A stretch of DNA of 20,138 nucleotides from Welwitschia mirabilis (taxonomy: Eukaryota > Gnetophyta > Gnetopsida > Welwitschiales), in the NCBI GenBank assembly GCA_051453625.1, contig JBOZIK010000001.1, positions 245,374,320 to 245,394,457 on the forward strand. The letters run 5' to 3'. This document shows positions 17,815 to 20,138 of the stretch, piece by piece; position 1 is the stretch's first letter, and the number at the start of each line of letters is the position of its first letter. The notes below the pieces were generated by a model. The model was not told the origin of the DNA. It did not search any database and was given only the letters and a program-made list of their open reading frames with translations. The position numbers were made by a program, and so were the translations under genes.

Positions 17815-17852
17815 ATAAAGAAAAGAAAAGATTTCCCAACAATGTTAAGAAA

Positions 17853-18360
17853 CTATATGCCTTAATTTTTAACAAAGAAAATCAACTTCCAGCAATACTA
17901 GAAATTTTATATACTCTACTAGGCCTCTTTGTAATACGTTTATTAGATCTATAAGCTTTAGACTTTTTTATTTTATTTTATTTAGCCTATAGATTATTCC
18001 TCATAACAAAGATCAGAAGTAATTATAGTGCAACTTCTAGATGGTAGTAAAATATGAACTCTTAGTGAAATTCCCATATACAATTTAGATATTATTAGTA
18101 ATTCATTTCAAGTGTAGATTCTAGTTTGGGAATTGGGATACTTTAATATCATTTTAGGCATGAATTATCTATAAAATAATAATGTTCAAGTATATTTATA
18201 CTCTAAAAAAATTACAGATTTGGGTCCTAGAAATGAGATAATTGAGTTACCAATTAAGTTGAGTCCTATTATGCTAAATCTAATTAAAGTTAAGCAACTA
18301 AGAATTAAAGTTAGAAGAAAGAAGGAATTAGGCATAGTGAAATATACTTCCTACTTATAA
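17853..18360 (+). pseudogene. Aspartic protease relic, copy 1
   Basis: Protease would process the Gag-Pol polyprotein. The frame begins LYALIFNKENQLPAILEIL, continues GLFVIRLLDL with a stop where the catalytic D(S/T)G-A region should be, then FILFYLAYRLF. Further on come LLDGSKI and YFNIILGMNYL, the latter matching the conserved DVILGMDWL flap. The catalytic glycine is lost. It is followed by a lysine/arginine-rich linker (KVRRKKELGIVKY) and then RT. Confidence 0.65.
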
Positions 18361-18399
18361 ACATAATCAAAATTTTTATAAATTATAATGGTGCAAGAT

Positions 18400-18790
18400 T
18401 ATATGGATGTAGTTCTAGATGAATTACTATGGTACCCTCCTAATAGGGGAGATAATTTTAAAATATCTTTACAACATTGTGTAAAACTCATATCTTGAAC
18501 CCCGTTCAGAATGTCCTTTTTGAGTTGATAGAAATAAAAGCATTACTATCAAACGTTTTAGATAAAGTCCTAATCAAATCAAACATACCTTCTTGTAGTG
18601 CACTAGTCTTATTTGTCAAAAAGAAGGATGGTAATTGAAGACTCTGTCTAGATTACACAATACTAAATCAAGTAATGGTTAAGAATAGTTATCCCTTATC
18701 AAGAATAGAAGATATATTTATTAGTTAAAGCATGAAAAAATATTCTCTAAAATGGATTTTAAATTATTATATCACCACTTTCAAATTAAG
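18400..18790 (+). pseudogene. Reverse transcriptase N-terminal part, copy 1
   Basis: The relic reads VVLDELLWYPPNRG (the PPxR start), then FRMS, CSALVLFVKKKDGN, a TGA (18636-18638) in place of the conserved tryptophan, RLCLDYTILNQV and SYPLSRIEDIF. It ends in KMDFKLLYHH, whose Asp (18755-18757) is the first catalytic aspartate. The gap removes the rest. The KKKDGxWRLCxDYR block is diagnostic for Ty3/gypsy RT. Frameshifts lie around 18500-18590. Confidence 0.8.
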
Positions 18791-18890
18791 NNNNNNNNNN
18801 NNNNNNNNNNNNNNNNNNNNNNNNNNNNNNNNNNNNNNNNNNNNNNNNNNNNNNNNNNNNNNNNNNNNNNNNNNNNNNNNNNNNNNNNNN

Positions 18891-19398
18891 CTAGATGCCT
18901 TAATTTTTAAGAAAGAAAATCAGCTTCCAGCAATACTAGAAATTTTACATACTCTACTAGGCCTCTTTGTAATAATTTTATTAGATCTAAGAGATTTAGA
19001 ATCTTTTATTTTATTTTCTGTAGCCTATAGATTACTCCTCATAATAAATATCAGAAGTAATTATAGTGGAACTTCTAGATGGCAGTAAAATATGAACTCT
19101 TAGTGAAATTCACATATACAATTTAGATATGATTAGTCATCCATTTCAAGTGTAGCTTCTATTTTGGAAATTGTGCTACTTTAATATCATTTTAGACATG
19201 AATTATCTACAAAATAATAAGACTCAAGTATATTTATACTCTAAAAAAATTATAGATTTGGGTCCTAGAAATGAGATAATTGAGTTACCAATTAAGTTGA
19301 GCTCTATTATGCTAAATCAAAATAAAGATAAGCACATAAGAAGGAAAGTTAGAAGAAAGAAGGAATTAGGAATAGTAAAATACACTTTCTCCTTATAA
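18891..19398 (+). pseudogene. Aspartic protease relic, copy 2
   Basis: The second version reads LDALIFKKENQLPAILEIL, then IILLDLRDLESFILFSVAYR. The hydrophobic-hydrophobic-Asp-x-x pattern marks the active site, but DSG has become DLR. An open stretch from 19171 to 19398 (75 codons) holds YFNIILDMNYL, the flap region, and the basic linker RRKVRRKKELG. It has fewer stops than copy 1 but is equally inactive. Confidence 0.65.
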
Positions 19399-19429
19399 AA
19401 TTAACCAAAATTTTTAGAAATTCTAATGG

Positions 19430-20138
19430 TGCAAGAGTATATGGATGTAGTTCTAGATGAATTACTAGGGTACCCTCCTAATAGGGGAGATAATTTTAAA
19501 ATAGCTTTAAAACATTGTGTAAAACACATATCTTGAACCCCATTTAGAATATCTTTTTTGAGTTGATAGAACTAAAAGCATTGCTATCAACATTTTCGGA
19601 TAAAGTACTAATCAAATCAAGCACACCTTCTTGTAGTGCACTAGTCTTATTTGTCAAAAAGAAGGATAGTAATTGAAGACTCTGTGTAGATTACACAATA
19701 TTAAATCAAGTAATGGTTAAGAGTAGTTATCCCTTACCAAGAATAGAAGATATATTTATTAGTTAAAGAATGCAAAAATCTTCTTTAAAATGAGTTTTAA
19801 ATTAGTATATCATGATCTTAAAATTAAGAAAGAGGATATATTTAAAACAACATTTGGAAACCAATATAGACATTTTGAATTCAAGGTTGTTATTTTTGGT
19901 CTTACCAATACTCTTTCAGCATTTATGGTAATAATGAACAACATATTTATAGAATGCTTAGATGAATTTTTGGTAATCATTATTGATTATATACTACTAT
20001 GCTCTCCAACAAAATAACCCCATGAATAGAATCTGAGTTTAGTGTTAGATACCTTAAGAAGAAATTACTTCTATGCAAATCTAGAAAAATCTAACTTTTG
20101 GCCATCAAAAAATAAAGTTTTAAATTATGTGATATTAG
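19430..20138 (+). pseudogene. Reverse transcriptase relic, copy 2, with mutated catalytic sites
   Basis: The order is VVLDELLGYPPNRG, CSALVLFVKKKDSN, a TGA (19674-19676, shared with copy 1), RLCVDYTILNQV and PLPRIEDIF. An open block at 19790-20017 then reads from MSFKLVYHDLKIKKEDIFK through the FGLTN block to LVIIIDYILLCSPTK. The first catalytic Asp is Ser here (AGT at 19793-19795; GAT in copy 1). The second site, normally (Y/F)xDD, reads IIDY. After 20017 a shifted frame gives LVLDTLRRNYFYANLEKSNFW, the RT thumb region, up to the window end. The domain is clearly Ty3/gypsy and clearly dead. Confidence 0.85.

Larger units (their letters stand above)
17484..18790 (+). mobile_element. Ty3/gypsy retrotransposon relic, plus strand, copy 1
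   Basis: The order is gag C-terminus (about 17490-17760), CCHC relic (17770-17814), protease (about 17853-18360) and the start of RT (about 18400-18790). The copy stops at a gap. The stretch 17853-18790 (938 bases) is repeated at 18891-19828 (938 bases), which then continues further into RT. Stops and frameshifts throughout make it inactive. It runs opposite to the gypsy relic at the left of the window and differs in sequence, so it is a separate family or a distant copy. Confidence 0.8.
18891..20138 (+). mobile_element. Ty3/gypsy relic, plus strand, copy 2 extending to window end
   Basis: Positions 18891-19828 repeat 17853-18790 with no net length change. About 6 mismatches fall in the first 98 bases by eye. 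The copy then extends the RT domain to the end of the window, so the true element continues rightward. The left copy ends and the right copy continues at a 100-N gap, the same overlap pattern as elsewhere. Read as one locus, this is a single gypsy element covered by two diverged contigs. Confidence 0.85.

Noticed and set aside
18465-18485. Purine run GGGGAGA as a polypurine tract (also near 19488)
   Set aside because: It is inside the RT coding relic, where it encodes the conserved N-R-G-D residues after PP. It is not next to an LTR.
18732-19088. 118-codon plus-strand frame across a gap
   Set aside because: Its left part is a wrong frame of RT copy 1 and its right part is the protease of copy 2, joined only by 100 Ns. 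The protease part is annotated separately.

Overview
The window looks like repeat-rich, non-genic DNA from an angiosperm draft assembly. Three things point to a plant. Initiator-methionyl-tRNA primer sites of the kind plant LTR retrotransposons use (TGGTATCAGAGC-like) sit next to LTR ends. Decayed Ty3/gypsy gag, protease and reverse transcriptase are recognisable on both strands. The base composition is AT-rich, with CpG apparently scarce. No intact protein-coding gene, tRNA or rRNA was found. Every coding stretch I recognise is a transposon relic with stops and frameshifts, except one intron-bearing but broken + strand locus that I cannot identify.

Layout. 1-780: gene-free, with a promoter-like TATA segment. 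820-1438: two LTR copies of one family joined head to tail through a near-perfect palindrome, then a primer-binding site (1441). 1600-4177: minus-strand Ty3/gypsy relic, read right to left as gag, CCHC knuckle, protease and RT; 4278-5935 is a second diverged copy of most of it. 5680-6760: degenerate 20-bp repeat array. 6770-8060: + strand TATA box and pyrimidine-rich leader, present twice. 8078-10434: broken, apparently spliced + strand locus of unknown function. 10631-11056: minus-strand LTR of the same family as 1104-1438, with its primer site. 11176-16782: very AT-rich non-coding DNA containing direct repeats, a hairpin, a minus-strand polypurine-tract-like motif and a tandem array of about 135-160 bp units. 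17484-20138: plus-strand Ty3/gypsy relic (CCHC, protease, RT), again present twice.

The strongest structural signal is at the assembly level. At most of the 100-N gaps, the sequence right of the gap restarts as a copy of the sequence left of it (overlaps from about 9 bp to about 1.67 kb). This is what unmerged contig ends or alternative haplotypes look like. I estimate that roughly 4 kb of the window is redundant, so copy-number statements inside it should be treated with care.

The genes do not form a working pathway. The biology on show is retrotransposon insertion, LTR recombination and mutational decay, with G-to-A type losses at zinc-knuckle and primer-site positions.
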